Notes: generated by a model from the letters alone, not told the origin. DNA of 64,000 bases from Ciceribacter thiooxidans (GCF_014126615.1 NZ_CP059896.1:2552501-2616500), one strand, 5' to 3'. Positions 53,392-61,947 are shown, counted from the first letter of the stretch. A program made the numbers and translations.

Positions 53392-54584
53392 GGAGTCTCT
53401 ATGTCGCCGGCGACACCTGGCTGCACCGGCTAAAGCCCGCGATCAAGCTGACCGCGCTCGCGGTCTTCGCGGTGGCGGTGTTCGCAACCCGCAGCCCCGT
53501 GGTTCCGGGGGCAGCGCTCGTTCTCGCCGCCTTTGTCTATTTCGGCCTCGGCCAGCCGTTGCGGTCGGCCATGCGGCCGCTGCTGCCGATCCTCCTGACC
53601 GTGGCGGTGGTGGCGCTCTTCAATCTCATTGTCAATTCCGCCGATGAAGCGCTGCTGACGCTGCTGCGGCTCTCGGCGCTCGTGCTGATGGCGGCGGCCG
53701 TCACCGCGACGACCGGCATTTCCGATTTCATCGACACGATCGCCGCCGCCGCCCGGCCGCTCGAAAGGGCGGGGCTCGTCAAGGCGTCCGACATCGGGCT
53801 TGCCGTCGGCCTCGTCATCCGCTTCGTGCCGGAAATCCTCGCGCGCTACCAGGCGATCCGCGAGGCACACGCCGCCCGCGGACTTGCGGTCCGGCCCTCC
53901 ACCCTGCTCGGCCCGCTGGTCATCCAGACGCTCAAGGATGCGGACAGCATCGCCGCGGCCATTGACGCCAGGGGAATTCGGGTCAATGAGCAGAAAAGCA
54001 GGGGATTTCCCAAGGAGGCTGCCATGAATACCCGCGATCTCGTTCTCGTTGCGCTCTTTGCCGCGATCATCGTCGTGCTCGGCCTCGTGCCGCCGATCAT
54101 GCTGCCGTTCAACGTGCCGATTTCGGCCCAGACGCTCGGCGTCATGCTCGCCGGCGTCATCCTCGGGGCAAAGCGCGGGGCGCTGGCGCCGGTTCTCGTC
54201 ATCATCCTGGTGGCGATCGGCCTGCCGGTGCTTTCCGGCGGGCGCGGCGGCCTTGCCGTCTTCGCCGGCCCGACCGTCGGCTTCCTGATCGGCTGGGTGC
54301 CGGGCGCCTATGTCACCGGCCAGATCGCCGAACGCTTCGGCAAGCCCGCGATGGAGGCCCTGCCGCAGACGCTCGGCTTCTTCGCCGCCTCGGTCATCGG
54401 CGGCATCGTCGTCGTCTATCTCTTCGGCGTCGGCTATCTCGCCTTCGGCGCCGGGCTCGGCCTCTCCAAGGCCTTCATGGGTTCGCTCGCCTTCATTCCC
54501 GGCGACCTCATCAAGGCGGCGATCGCAGCGCTTGCCGGCCGCGCCGTGATGGTCGGCTATCCGCTCTTGCCGCACCGCGCCTGA
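53388..54584 (+). CDS. BioN-BioY in-frame fusion (biotin ECF transporter T and S components)
   Basis: One uninterrupted 398-codon frame. Residues 1-212 are the BioN T-component: four or five helices and coupling motifs around RFVPEILARYQAIREAHAARG (AxxARG) and DARGIRVN. Residues 213-398 are a complete BioY: MNTRDLVLVALFAAIIVVLG, NVPISAQTLGVMLAGVILGA and the C-terminal FIPGDLIKAAIAALAG. The two are normally separate genes (bioN, bioY). There is no stop codon at the joint, yet a strong AAGGAGG lies seven bases before the internal ATG at 54024, so BioY may also be made alone. A lost bioN stop is the simplest explanation. Confidence 0.85.
   Translation: MRSLYVAGDTWLHRLKPAIKLTALAVFAVAVFATRSPVVPGAALVLAAFVYFGLGQPLRSAMRPLLPILLTVAVVALFNLIVNSADEALLTLLRLSALVLMAAAVTATTGISDFIDTIAAAARPLERAGLVKASDIGLAVGLVIRFVPEILARYQAIREAHAARGLAVRPSTLLGPLVIQTLKDADSIAAAIDARGIRVNEQKSRGFPKEAAMNTRDLVLVALFAAIIVVLGLVPPIMLPFNVPISAQTLGVMLAGVILGAKRGALAPVLVIILVAIGLPVLSGGRGGLAVFAGPTVGFLIGWVPGAYVTGQIAERFGKPAMEALPQTLGFFAASVIGGIVVVYLFGVGYLAFGAGLGLSKAFMGSLAFIPGDLIKAAIAALAGRAVMVGYPLLPHRA
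54024..54584 (+). CDS. bioY: BioY (biotin-binding S component), internal start within the fused frame
   Basis: 186 residues if translated from the internal ATG, the usual BioY length. AAGGAGG upstream of this ATG is a better ribosome site than that of most genes here, which argues that independent BioY is still produced. Six hydrophobic helices; the conserved BioY loop is LPFNVPISAQTLGVMLAG. It binds biotin with high affinity and can work with BioMN or, in some bacteria, alone. Confidence 0.7.
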   Translation: MNTRDLVLVALFAAIIVVLGLVPPIMLPFNVPISAQTLGVMLAGVILGAKRGALAPVLVIILVAIGLPVLSGGRGGLAVFAGPTVGFLIGWVPGAYVTGQIAERFGKPAMEALPQTLGFFAASVIGGIVVVYLFGVGYLAFGAGLGLSKAFMGSLAFIPGDLIKAAIAALAGRAVMVGYPLLPHRA

Positions 54585-54593
54585 GATCTGCGC

Positions 54594-54617
54594 GGCCGCG
54601 GGCGATCACCCGCGGCC
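54594..54617 (+). terminator. Hairpin downstream of bioY
   Basis: GGCCGCGGG, six-base loop, CCCGCGGCC (perfect 9-bp stem) followed by CCTT. The T-tract is poor. It lies between convergent genes and may serve both. Confidence 0.5.
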
Positions 54618-54633
54618 CCTTCCCAGCCGTCGC

Positions 54634-55044
54634 TCAGCCGACGCCCGCGGCATGATCCGAAATCAACGACCAGTGGGTGGCGACGATCCGCCATGCGCCG
54701 TCGGCCTGCCGGCGATAGACCTCGGTGCAATACCAGTGCATCCGTGCGCCTTCGCTGCCGGCATGGGAGAGGAAGCGGAAGGTCAGCACCGCCGCGTCGC
54801 CGATTTCGATCACCTTCGGCTCGATCATCTCGTAGCGCGCCGCAAAGATCTTGCCGCGGATAGTCTCGTAATAGCCGGTGAGTGCCGCGAGCCCGTCGAT
54901 GCGCTTGTCGAGGAAGGGATCGAAATAGACGACCTCCGGCGCGGAGATTTCGAGAAAGCCGGAAGGATCGCCGTTGCACCAGCGGGCAAGGGCCGCCTTT
55001 TCGAGATCGATCACCGGATGGATTTCGGGGGTGGTTTCGGACAT
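54634..55044 (-). CDS. SnoaL-like/NTF2-fold polyketide cyclase-type protein
   Basis: 136 residues with the NTF2-like cone fold: DLEKAALARWCNGDPSGFLE, YFDPFLDKRIDGLAALTGYY, then VLTFRFLSH and WYCTEVYRRQADGAWRIVATH, WSLI. This is the DUF4440/SnoaL layout, usually small hydrolases, isomerases or ligand binders. It is divergent from an HxlR regulator across a 117-bp gap with a CACAAAT/ATTTGTG inverted repeat, so it is probably its target. Confidence 0.82.
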   Translation of the reverse strand: MSETTPEIHPVIDLEKAALARWCNGDPSGFLEISAPEVVYFDPFLDKRIDGLAALTGYYETIRGKIFAARYEMIEPKVIEIGDAAVLTFRFLSHAGSEGARMHWYCTEVYRRQADGAWRIVATHWSLISDHAAGVG

Positions 55045-55110
55045 CAGATTTCTCCTCGTTCGGGGTTGATGTCGGCAGCCTTACCCGATCGGAAAAATTG
55101 CGCCAGTACG

Positions 55111-55141
55111 CACAAATAGCACCGTTACGGCGCCATTTGTG
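55111..55141. promoter_or_regulatory. Candidate HxlR operator, CACAAAT-N17-ATTTGTG
   Basis: Perfect 7-bp inverted repeat (55111-55117 and 55135-55141) in the spacer between the SnoaL-like gene and the HxlR gene. The position fits control of both divergent promoters. Assignment by location only. Confidence 0.6.
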
Positions 55142-55161
55142 TGCACGGAAGAGGAAAAGAC

Positions 55162-55506
55162 ATGCGCAAGCAGCGCCACAAGATCTACGGCAACTGCCCG
55201 GTGGAAGCGGCGATGGACATCATCAGCGGCAAGTGGAAGGTGGTCCTGCTGTTCCACATCATGGACGGCACCAAGCGCTTCAACGAACTCGGCCGGCTGC
55301 TGCCGGGGCTCACCCAGCGGATGCTGACGAACCAGCTCCGGGAACTCGAGGCCGACGGCGTGATCGCCCGCACCGTCTATCCGGAAGTGCCGCCGAAGGT
55401 CGAATATTCGATGACGCCGTTCGGCATGACGCTCGAACCACTCCTCAAGGCCCTGTGGGTCTGGTCGGAGACCCATGTGAAGCCACGGCTTGCCACGGAA
55501 GAGTGA
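55162..55506 (+). CDS. HxlR family transcriptional regulator
   Basis: 114 residues from the ATG at 55162 (GAGGAAAAGAC upstream). One winged helix with the HxlR signature: NCPVEAAMDIISGKWKVVLL, F-NELGRLLPGLTQRMLTNQL, RELEADGVIARTVYPEVPPK and VEYSMTPFGMTLEPLL. The single Cys in NCPVEA is the family's redox- or electrophile-sensitive cysteine in some members. It is divergent from the SnoaL-like gene, probably its target. Confidence 0.92.
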   Translation: MRKQRHKIYGNCPVEAAMDIISGKWKVVLLFHIMDGTKRFNELGRLLPGLTQRMLTNQLRELEADGVIARTVYPEVPPKVEYSMTPFGMTLEPLLKALWVWSETHVKPRLATEE

Positions 55507-55604
55507 AGGCTCCTGTTTTCTCGGGAGAATTTGCGCTTGGTCAGTTCCGTGCCGCAAGCGCTTCGGCTATGGTGCCGCAGGATATTTCGAAGAGGAGTGC
55601 AGGC

Positions 55605-56900
55605 ATGTTGGGACTGTTCGGCCGGTTCGTCGCCCTGATCGGGGCCGCGATGATCCTCATGCGCCGGGGCGGTGCAGGTAACGGCAAGCCGGCCCTCGGC
55701 GGCGCGCCGATCATCCCGGAAGCAAAACCGCAGCGCATCCCCACCCTCAAGATGCCGACCGCCAGGGGCTGGACCGAAGGCCACACGCCGACGGCCGCGC
55801 CGGGACTGAAGGTCAATGCCTTCGCCAAGGGGCTCAAGCACCCGCGCTGGATCTACGTGCTGCCGAACGGCGACGTGCTCACCTCGGAAGCGCTCGGCGT
55901 CGACGGCGGGCGCATGCGCACGCCGTTCGACTACGCGATGTATGCGACGATGAAGCGGGCGGCAGCCGTCGGCGACAGCCCGAACCGCATCACGCTCCTG
56001 CGCGACAATGACGGTGACGGCACCGCGGAGGTCCGCCACGCCTTCATGGAGGGGCTCAACCACCCCTTCGGCATGGCACTGCTCGAAGGGACCTTCTATG
56101 TCGGCAATACCGACGGGCTGATGGCCTTTCCCTATACCGACGGCGCCACCCAAATCGCGGCGCAGGGCCGCAAGATCGCCGACTTCAAGCCGGCCGGCCA
56201 CTGGACCCGCAGCGTGCTTGCGAGCCAGGACGGCAGCAAGCTCTATGTCGGCGTCGGCTCGCTGAGCAACATCGCCGAACACGGCTTCGCGGCGGAAGAA
56301 GGCCGTGCCTGCATCTACGAGATCGACCTCAAGACGGAGAAGAGCCGGATCTTCGCCGGCGGCTTGCGCAACCCCGTAGGCCTCGCCTTCGAGCCGACCA
56401 CGGGCGCACTCTGGACGGTGGTCAACGAGCGCGACGGGCTCGGCGACGAGACGCCGCCCGACTACCTGACCTCGGTGAAGGACGGTGGCTTCTACGGCTG
56501 GCCCTATTGCTACTGGGGCCAGACGGTCGACGACCGCGTGCCGCAGGCGCCCGGCCTCGTCGCAACGGCCATCCAGCCCGATTACGCGCTCGGCGGCCAT
56601 ACCGCCTCGCTCGGCCTCTGCTGGCTGCCGGCAGGCACCCTGCCCGGCTTTCCCGACGGCATGGTGGTCGGCCAGCACGGCTCGTGGAACCGCTCGACGC
56701 TCTCCGGCTACCGGGTGATCTTCGTGCCCTTCGAGAACGGCAAGCCTTCCGGCCCGCCGCGCGACATCCTGACAGGCTTCCTCTCGCCTGACGAGAAATT
56801 CTCCTACGGCCGTCCTGTCGGCGTGACCATCGGGCCGGACGGTTCGCTGCTGGTCGCGGACGATGTCGGCGACGTCATCTGGCGCGTGACGGGAGCGTGA
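55605..56900 (+). CDS. PQQ-dependent sugar dehydrogenase-like (sorbosone dehydrogenase family) beta-propeller
   Basis: 431 residues from the ATG at 55605 (AGAGGAG upstream); the open frame continues far upstream but that part overlaps HxlR and is not coding. An N-terminal hydrophobic segment (LFGRFVALIGAAMILM) is a membrane anchor or signal. The six-bladed propeller motifs follow: LKHPRWIYVLPNGDVLTSEA, LNHPFGMALLEGTFYVGNTD, LRNPVGLAFEPTTGALWTVV, DGGFYGWPYCYWGQ and VGVTIGPDGSLLVADDVGDV. It probably oxidises a sugar or aldose at the periplasmic face with PQQ. No heme c site. Substrate unknown. Confidence 0.85.
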   Translation: MLGLFGRFVALIGAAMILMRRGGAGNGKPALGGAPIIPEAKPQRIPTLKMPTARGWTEGHTPTAAPGLKVNAFAKGLKHPRWIYVLPNGDVLTSEALGVDGGRMRTPFDYAMYATMKRAAAVGDSPNRITLLRDNDGDGTAEVRHAFMEGLNHPFGMALLEGTFYVGNTDGLMAFPYTDGATQIAAQGRKIADFKPAGHWTRSVLASQDGSKLYVGVGSLSNIAEHGFAAEEGRACIYEIDLKTEKSRIFAGGLRNPVGLAFEPTTGALWTVVNERDGLGDETPPDYLTSVKDGGFYGWPYCYWGQTVDDRVPQAPGLVATAIQPDYALGGHTASLGLCWLPAGTLPGFPDGMVVGQHGSWNRSTLSGYRVIFVPFENGKPSGPPRDILTGFLSPDEKFSYGRPVGVTIGPDGSLLVADDVGDVIWRVTGA

Positions 56901-56921
56901 GCGCGGCGGCTGCCGCTCACC

Positions 56922-57323
56922 TCACGGCAGGTAGCTGTAGAGCCAGTCGCGCAGGGTCTCGGGCAGAGTGACCGGCTCATCGTCATCCCTGCCGGTCGCC
57001 GCCCAGACGATCTCGACCTCCGCCGCGAGTGTCGCCTCGCGCTGGATGAGGATGTCGAAGCCGACCGATTTCATGCCGATCTTGTCGACGCGAACCGTGA
57101 GCTTCACCCGGTCGTCGAGATGCAGCGGTTGGTGCAGGCGGATTTCGATCTTGGTCGGCTGGAAGTGCGGCTCGTCCTCGAGCGGCGGGCGATAGCGCCA
57201 GAAGTGGCTGAGCGCGGTCTCGGCATGGGCGAGGTAGGCGGCATTGTGCATCCGCCCCGTCATATCGATGTCGCGATAGGGAACGATGATTTCCGTCACT
57301 TCGACGCGCGCGATGTCGTCCAT
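56922..57323 (-). CDS. Acyl-CoA thioesterase (4HBT hotdog fold)
   Basis: 133 residues from the ATG at 57323. Hotdog-fold signature: VPYRDIDMTGRMHNAAYLAH with the catalytic Asp in the first strand/helix, then AETALSHFWRYRPPLEDE and MKSVGFDILIQREATLAAEV. It resembles YbgC/FadM-type short thioesterases that hydrolyse acyl-CoA or acyl-ACP. Chain-length preference is unknown. It is convergent with the PQQ-dehydrogenase gene. Confidence 0.85.
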   Translation of the reverse strand: MDDIARVEVTEIIVPYRDIDMTGRMHNAAYLAHAETALSHFWRYRPPLEDEPHFQPTKIEIRLHQPLHLDDRVKLTVRVDKIGMKSVGFDILIQREATLAAEVEIVWAATGRDDDEPVTLPETLRDWLYSYLP

Positions 57324-57539
57324 GGCCTGCCTGCCCTCTCCCTCATGCCAGGGCATTTATACGTTCATTCGACGAGGAAGAACAAGGAGCGGCGGGAACG
57401 ACGGCTTCTGTTGACAGTTGTCAATCGGTTCGGCGGAGTGGTGGCGCACCTCGCCGCGGGGTCATAGAATGGCCCGCGAAGACGAAGAAGGTTACTTCGG
57501 GCCGACCGGCCGAGAACATCATCTGACCCGGGGACGACC

Positions 57540-58475
57540 ATGACCACACGCCTCTACGAGCACCCGGTTTTTCTGGAGCACCTGACGCCGCCCGGCCATC
57601 CGGAGCGGCCGGACCGGTTGCGCTCGATCAACATCGCGCTCGAACATCCCGCCTTCGCGCCGCTGCAGCGGAAGCAGGCGCCGCAGGCGAACGAGGATGC
57701 GGTGCTGCTCGCCCATCCGGAGGAACACCTCTTTTCGGTGATGCGGCAGATCCCGGAGGAAGAGGGCGAGATCAACCGGATCGAGACCGACACCTATGTC
57801 TCACCGAAGAGCCTGCAGGCGGCGCTGACGGCGATCGGCGGCGCGATGGCCGCCGTCGACGCCGTGATGGCACGTGAGATCGCCAATGCCTTCGTCGCCT
57901 GCCGTCCGCCGGGCCATCATGCCGAAAAGGCGAAGGCCATGGGCTTCTGCCTGTTCAACACGATCGCCATCGCCGCCCGCCACGCGATGCGCCATCACGG
58001 CGTCGAGCGGGTGGCGATCGTCGACTGGGACGTGCATCACGGCAACGGCACGCAGGACATCTTCTGGGACGAGCGCTCCGTGCTCTTCTGTTCGACGCAC
58101 CAGATGCCGCTCTATCCCGGCACCGGCAAGAAGGAAGAGACCGGCGCCTTCGGCAACATCGTCAATGCGCCTCTCTCGCCGAACACCAGCAGCGAACACT
58201 TCCGCGAGGCGTTCAAGGCGCGCGTCCTGCCGGCACTCGAAAACTTCCGCCCCGACCTCGTCCTGATCTCCGCCGGCTTCGACGCGCACCACCGCGACCC
58301 GCTGGCGCAACTTAATCTCGTCGGTGAAGATTTCGACTGGGCGACGGGGCGGGTGATGGAAGTGGCGGACAAATTCAGCCATAACCGGGTCGTCAGCCTT
58401 CTCGAAGGCGGCTATGATCTGGAAGGCCTCGCCGAATCGGCGGGCATGCATATCATGAGACTGATGAAGGGTTGA
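57540..58475 (+). CDS. Histone deacetylase family (AcuC/acetylpolyamine amidohydrolase-like) protein
   Basis: 311 residues. Zinc-dependent amidohydrolase of the arginase/deacetylase fold: catalytic His pair in [19 protein letters not shown], metal Asp and His in [17 protein letters not shown], and the last Asp in [20 protein letters not shown] cytosolic enzyme; bacterial members deacetylate polyamines, acetoin-linked substrates or proteins. It overlaps the start region of xseB, three bases before its ATG, so the two are co-transcribed. Confidence 0.93.
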   Translation: MTTRLYEHPVFLEHLTPPGHPERPDRLRSINIALEHPAFAPLQRKQAPQANEDAVLLAHPEEHLFSVMRQIPEEEGEINRIETDTYVSPKSLQAALTAIGGAMAAVDAVMAREIANAFVACRPPGHHAEKAKAMGFCLFNTIAIAARHAMRHHGVERVAIVDWDVHHGNGTQDIFWDERSVLFCSTHQMPLYPGTGKKEETGAFGNIVNAPLSPNTSSEHFREAFKARVLPALENFRPDLVLISAGFDAHHRDPLAQLNLVGEDFDWATGRVMEVADKFSHNRVVSLLEGGYDLEGLAESAGMHIMRLMKG

Positions 58476-58477
58476 GC

Positions 58478-58732
58478 ATGACCGAAAGCGCCCCCCAGGC
58501 CGATCTTTCCGGCTATTCGTTCGAGAAGGCCGTCGCCGAACTGGAGAGCATCGTGGCGCGGCTGGAGCGTGGCGACGTGGCGCTTGACGAGTCGATCGCC
58601 ATCTACGAGCGCGGCGAACAGTTGAAGAAGCATTGCGAAACGCTGCTGGCCGCCGCCGAAAACCGCATCGAGAAGATCCGCCTCGACCGCGCCGGCAAGC
58701 CGCAGGGCACCGAGCCTCTCGACCGCGAATAA
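58478..58732 (+). CDS. xseB: Exodeoxyribonuclease VII small subunit
   Basis: 84 residues from the ATG at 58478. The family pattern is clear: [55 protein letters not shown]. XseB binds XseA to form the single-strand exonuclease; xseA is not here. It follows the deacetylase gene with almost no gap, a layout common in rhizobia. Confidence 0.95.
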   Translation: MTESAPQADLSGYSFEKAVAELESIVARLERGDVALDESIAIYERGEQLKKHCETLLAAAENRIEKIRLDRAGKPQGTEPLDRE

Positions 58733-58762
58733 CACATCGGCACCCGACGGATATCAAGACTT

Positions 58763-58776
58763 CCGTCCGCGGACGG
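58763..58776. terminator. Palindrome CCGTCC/GGACGG after xseB
   Basis: CCGTCCGCGGACGG, a self-complementary 14-mer 30 bases after the xseB stop, without a T-tract. A possible weak stop or processing site. Confidence 0.35.
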
Positions 58777-59027
58777 GAGACGCTTGTGCTTGCCTGCAAT
58801 ATCACTTGCCGGTTTCCAGTATTTCCGCGTCTATCGGCGACAAACCTTCCTGATGATGGGCTTTTCCCCTGCCTGATACTGGTTCAGAAGATACTATATA
58901 AGCACTTCTGGATTTAGCAGTTACGATGGCGCAAGACTGATTTTCGGAAAACCTTCTGCGTGCAGTTTGGTTTATCGATTCAACCCAAGTTAAGGGCTTT
59001 TCAACCATTCTATTGCAGAACAGCATT

Positions 59028-59047
59028 GCCTCGCAATTTTGCGAGGC
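59028..59047. promoter_or_regulatory. 20-bp palindrome upstream of the chemoreceptor gene
   Basis: GCCTCGCAA-TT-TTGCGAGGC, perfect 9-bp arms, 149 bases before the chemoreceptor ATG. It may be an operator or leader hairpin. The 58,733-59,195 gap (463 bases) is AT-rich around 58,880-59,030 and otherwise shows no gene. Confidence 0.4.
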
Positions 59048-59195
59048 GGGCGAGATGAAGTGGCCCCGCGCCGGCCGTCGCCTGTCGGAAGCCGCCCCCG
59101 AAAGCCGCTTCCGGCCGATCATGTTTTCCGATCACTGCCATCTCCGTATGCCGTCGTCCCCGGCGCACGGAGCCGTATTTTCAGAAGGAATTTCC

Positions 59196-61136
59196 ATGAA
59201 GCGCCCTACCGTCAAGACCTCGCTGATCCTCAGCCTGGCGTCGATCGCCGTCATTACAGGCGGCCTCGCTTTTGTTGCCATCTCCGGCGTCTCCAGTATT
59301 TTCGATCGCGCAAGCGAGATTGCCGACCGGGTGCTGCCCTCGACCAACCAGGTGCGGCTGATGGACAAGGGCATGGTCGACATCCGGCTCGCCTATGCCC
59401 GGCACATCATGAACGTCACGCCGGAAGCCATGGCCGCCGTCGAAAAGGACATCAAGACCTATGTGGATTTCCAGCGTGAGCTGATCCGCAAGCAGAACGA
59501 ACAGTTCATCAGTGGGACCGAAGAGCAGAAGCTGATCGGCGAGGTGACGAAAACCCTCGATGCCTATGTCCAGCACGGCGAAAAGATGCTGGCGCTTTCC
59601 CGCGAGAACAAGAAGGACGAAGCCAAAGCCGCCTTCTCCGACGAATTGCAGAAGTACGGCGACGCCAGCGACCAGGCGATCGATACACTGGTCGATTACT
59701 ATGTCGAAGAGGCGGACGTGGTGCATAACGACATCAAGGCCGAGTTCGACTTCATGCAGGTCCTGATCGCCTCGGTGAGCGCGCTCGCCTTCGTCGTCGC
59801 CGGCGCGGCCATGCTGTTCACCGTCACCGGCGTCGCCAACCCGATCCAACGCATCACCCGCTCGATGCGCGGCCTCGCCGGGGGTGATACCGACGCGCCG
59901 ATCCCCTACGCCGGCCGCACCGACGAAGTCGGCGAGATGGCGGGCGCGGTCGAAATCTTCCGTCAGGCAGCCATCGCCAACAAGCGCCTCGAAGCCGAGG
60001 CCGAACAGAACCGCCGTCAGGCCGAACTCGACCGCGTCGCCGACCAGCAGCGCGCCGAGGCGGAAGCCGCCGAACGCATGCGGATTGCGACCTCCGGCCT
60101 CGCCGCCGGCCTGAAGCGGCTCGCCTCCGGCGACCTCTCTTTCCAGCTCGACGAAGCCTTCGCCGCCGATTTCGAGGAACTGCGCCGCGACTTCAACCAG
60201 TCCGTCCAGCAGCTTTCCTCGACGCTGCAGGTCATTCAGGACAGCGTTTCGACCATGGACAGCGGCGCCCGCGAGATGGCGACCGCCGCGGAGAACCTCT
60301 CCAGGCGCACGGAGCAGCAGGCCGCCTCGCTCGAAGAGACCGCCGCCGCCCTCGACGAGATCACCGCCAACGTCAACTCCTCGACCCGGCGCACCGAAGA
60401 CGCCCGCACCGTCGCCACCCAGGCGAACCAGGGTGCGGCGAAATCGGCCGGCGTCGTCGCCAGCGCCGAAGAAGCGATGCGGCGCATCGAAGGGTCGTCA
60501 CAACAGATCTCCAACATCATCGGCGTCATCGACGAGATCGCCTTCCAGACGAACCTGCTGGCGCTCAATGCCGGCGTCGAAGCGGCGCGTGCCGGCGAGG
60601 CCGGCAAGGGCTTTGCGGTCGTCGCCCAGGAGGTTCGCGAGCTGGCCCAGCGCTCCGCCCAGGCCGCCCGCGAGATCAAGGGTCTCATCCACAACTCCTC
60701 AGAAGAGGTGGAGAACGGCGTGAAGCTGGTGCGCGACACCGGCGTGGCGCTGCAGGCGATCAGCGGCTTCATCACCGAGATGAACCAGCACATGGATTCG
60801 ATTGCGACCGCCGCAAAGGAACAGTCGATCGGTCTTGCCGAGGTCAACACCGCCGTCAACTCGATGGACCAGACGACGCAGCAGAACGCCGCCATGGTCG
60901 AACAGTCGACCGCTGCAAGCTCGAGCCTCGCCATGGAAACGGCGAAGCTGCGGGAACTGATCAGTCAGTTCCGGCTCGCAGCCGGCGGACGCGCAGTCTC
61001 CACAGCACAGCGCCCGGCAATGGCCGCCGCCCCGGCGGCACGGCCGGCAGCGCGCCCGCTGGCCGCACCTGCGCCCAAGGCCGCTCCGGTACGCGGCAAC
61101 ACCGCGCTTGCCGTCGACGACTGGGAAGAGTTCTGA
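59196..61136 (+). CDS. Methyl-accepting chemotaxis protein with C-terminal DWEEF tail
   Basis: 646 residues from the ATG at 59196 (AGAAGGAATTTCC). TM1 (residues about 8-30), a periplasmic 4HB-type sensor of about 150 residues, TM2 (VLIASVSALAFVVAGAAMLF), HAMP (ANPIQRITRSMRGLAGGDTD) and a second HAMP-like segment (LAAGLKRLASGDLSFQLDEA) precede the MCP signalling hairpin IDEIAFQTNLLALNAGVEAA. An Ala/Pro-rich linker leads to the C-terminal pentapeptide DWEEF, which resembles the CheR/CheB-tethering NWETF. It signals to CheA/CheW at the membrane. Ligand unknown. Confidence 0.95.
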   Translation: MKRPTVKTSLILSLASIAVITGGLAFVAISGVSSIFDRASEIADRVLPSTNQVRLMDKGMVDIRLAYARHIMNVTPEAMAAVEKDIKTYVDFQRELIRKQNEQFISGTEEQKLIGEVTKTLDAYVQHGEKMLALSRENKKDEAKAAFSDELQKYGDASDQAIDTLVDYYVEEADVVHNDIKAEFDFMQVLIASVSALAFVVAGAAMLFTVTGVANPIQRITRSMRGLAGGDTDAPIPYAGRTDEVGEMAGAVEIFRQAAIANKRLEAEAEQNRRQAELDRVADQQRAEAEAAERMRIATSGLAAGLKRLASGDLSFQLDEAFAADFEELRRDFNQSVQQLSSTLQVIQDSVSTMDSGAREMATAAENLSRRTEQQAASLEETAAALDEITANVNSSTRRTEDARTVATQANQGAAKSAGVVASAEEAMRRIEGSSQQISNIIGVIDEIAFQTNLLALNAGVEAARAGEAGKGFAVVAQEVRELAQRSAQAAREIKGLIHNSSEEVENGVKLVRDTGVALQAISGFITEMNQHMDSIATAAKEQSIGLAEVNTAVNSMDQTTQQNAAMVEQSTAASSSLAMETAKLRELISQFRLAAGGRAVSTAQRPAMAAAPAARPAARPLAAPAPKAAPVRGNTALAVDDWEEF

Positions 61137-61170
61137 GCCGGCCCCGCTCAGCATCGGGTTCGAATACGCG

Positions 61171-61205
61171 CCCCCGAAGGTCTTGCCTTCGGGGGTTTTC
61201 TTTCG
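61171..61205 (+). terminator. Intrinsic terminator after the chemoreceptor gene
   Basis: CCCCCGAAGG, loop TCTTG, CCTTCGGGGG (10-bp perfect stem), then TTTTCTTTC. A strong rho-independent terminator 34 bases after the stop. Confidence 0.92.
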
Positions 61206-61244
61206 GCCGCGAGAGCCTTGCAGTTCGCCGCCGCCGGCAGACGG

Positions 61245-61703
61245 TCAGCGCGACAATCCGAACTGGATCTCGATCCGGTGGTAGGGCGCGCCCGGCCCTC
61301 GCCAGTCGTGATAGACCTCGCGGCTCTCGCCGGAAAAATGATGGCGCGACATCTCGATCTCGGCAACAAGCGGTGCATATCCTTGCGTGAACAGGGTCCG
61401 CAGGGAACCCTGATGAACGCCGGCAGCAACGATGATCGGCTCGAAGTGGCAGAGTTCGATCGACCCGCCATAGGCCGCGGGCCTTGCGACAGGCCGGCAT
61501 ATCTCCCAGTCGAACGGCGTCTTCCCGTCCTTCGGCAGGTTGTGCGAGACAAAGAGCCAGGGACCGTCCACCGTCAGGCCGACCTCCTCGATCTGTTGCT
61601 CGATCAATGGCGCACATTCGGCCGCGGCCTGCCTGATTTCGGGGATGCGCAAGCGCCTGCACAGGCGCAGAACCCACATATCGGGCGTTTCCTTGATCTG
61701 CAT
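61245..61703 (-). CDS. Conserved hypothetical protein, GyrI-like/effector-binding resemblance
   Basis: 152 residues from the ATG at 61703 (AAGGAGATCGACG upstream). Visible blocks are MQIKETPDMWVLRLCRRLRI, WLFVSHNLPKDGKTPFDWEI, CHFEPIIVAAGVHQGSLRTL and REVYHDWRGPGAPYHRIEIQ. The last segment (Y-W-x-GPGxPxxRIEIQ) is reminiscent of the small-molecule-binding GyrI-like domain of AraC/MerR regulators, but there is no DNA-binding part. No partner is evident; it is a single gene between a terminator and the acyl-CoA dehydrogenase promoter. Confidence 0.65.
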   Translation of the reverse strand: MQIKETPDMWVLRLCRRLRIPEIRQAAAECAPLIEQQIEEVGLTVDGPWLFVSHNLPKDGKTPFDWEICRPVARPAAYGGSIELCHFEPIIVAAGVHQGSLRTLFTQGYAPLVAEIEMSRHHFSGESREVYHDWRGPGAPYHRIEIQFGLSR

Positions 61704-61931
61704 CGTCGATCTCCTTCGACCTGCAAGTAGATCGCCGATCGTTTCCGGGCAAACGAAGACGTAGTATGCGATTCCAAAATTCACCTCACCATGGCAAGAT
61801 CGCGAAAAATTCTTCCTGACGTGAGTTCTCCCGCCGAGCGGCATCGCCTAGGTCCGATCTCCCCTTTGAAGGGAGGACGATCGGCCGCGTTTGCGGTTCT
61901 TTCCCACTCTCCCGGGCCCCTGCAAAACGGT

Positions 61932-61947
61932 TTGACGTTTACGTAAA
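61932..61947 (+). promoter_or_regulatory. TTGACGTTTACGTAAA element upstream of the acyl-CoA dehydrogenase
   Basis: Contains the perfect palindrome TTTACGTAAA (61938-61947) and a second ACGT half, 88 bases before the acyl-CoA dehydrogenase start. It resembles the ACGT-repeat operators reported for MerR-family LiuR-type regulators of acyl-CoA/branched-chain degradation. The sequence is seen; the regulator is inferred. The remaining 61,704-62,034 gap (331 bases) shows no gene. Confidence 0.45.

Noticed and set aside
54882..55604. N-terminal extension of the PQQ-dehydrogenase frame
   Set aside because: It runs over the SnoaL-like gene, the operator and HxlR in another frame; a good ribosome site at 55590-55600 marks the real start at 55605.
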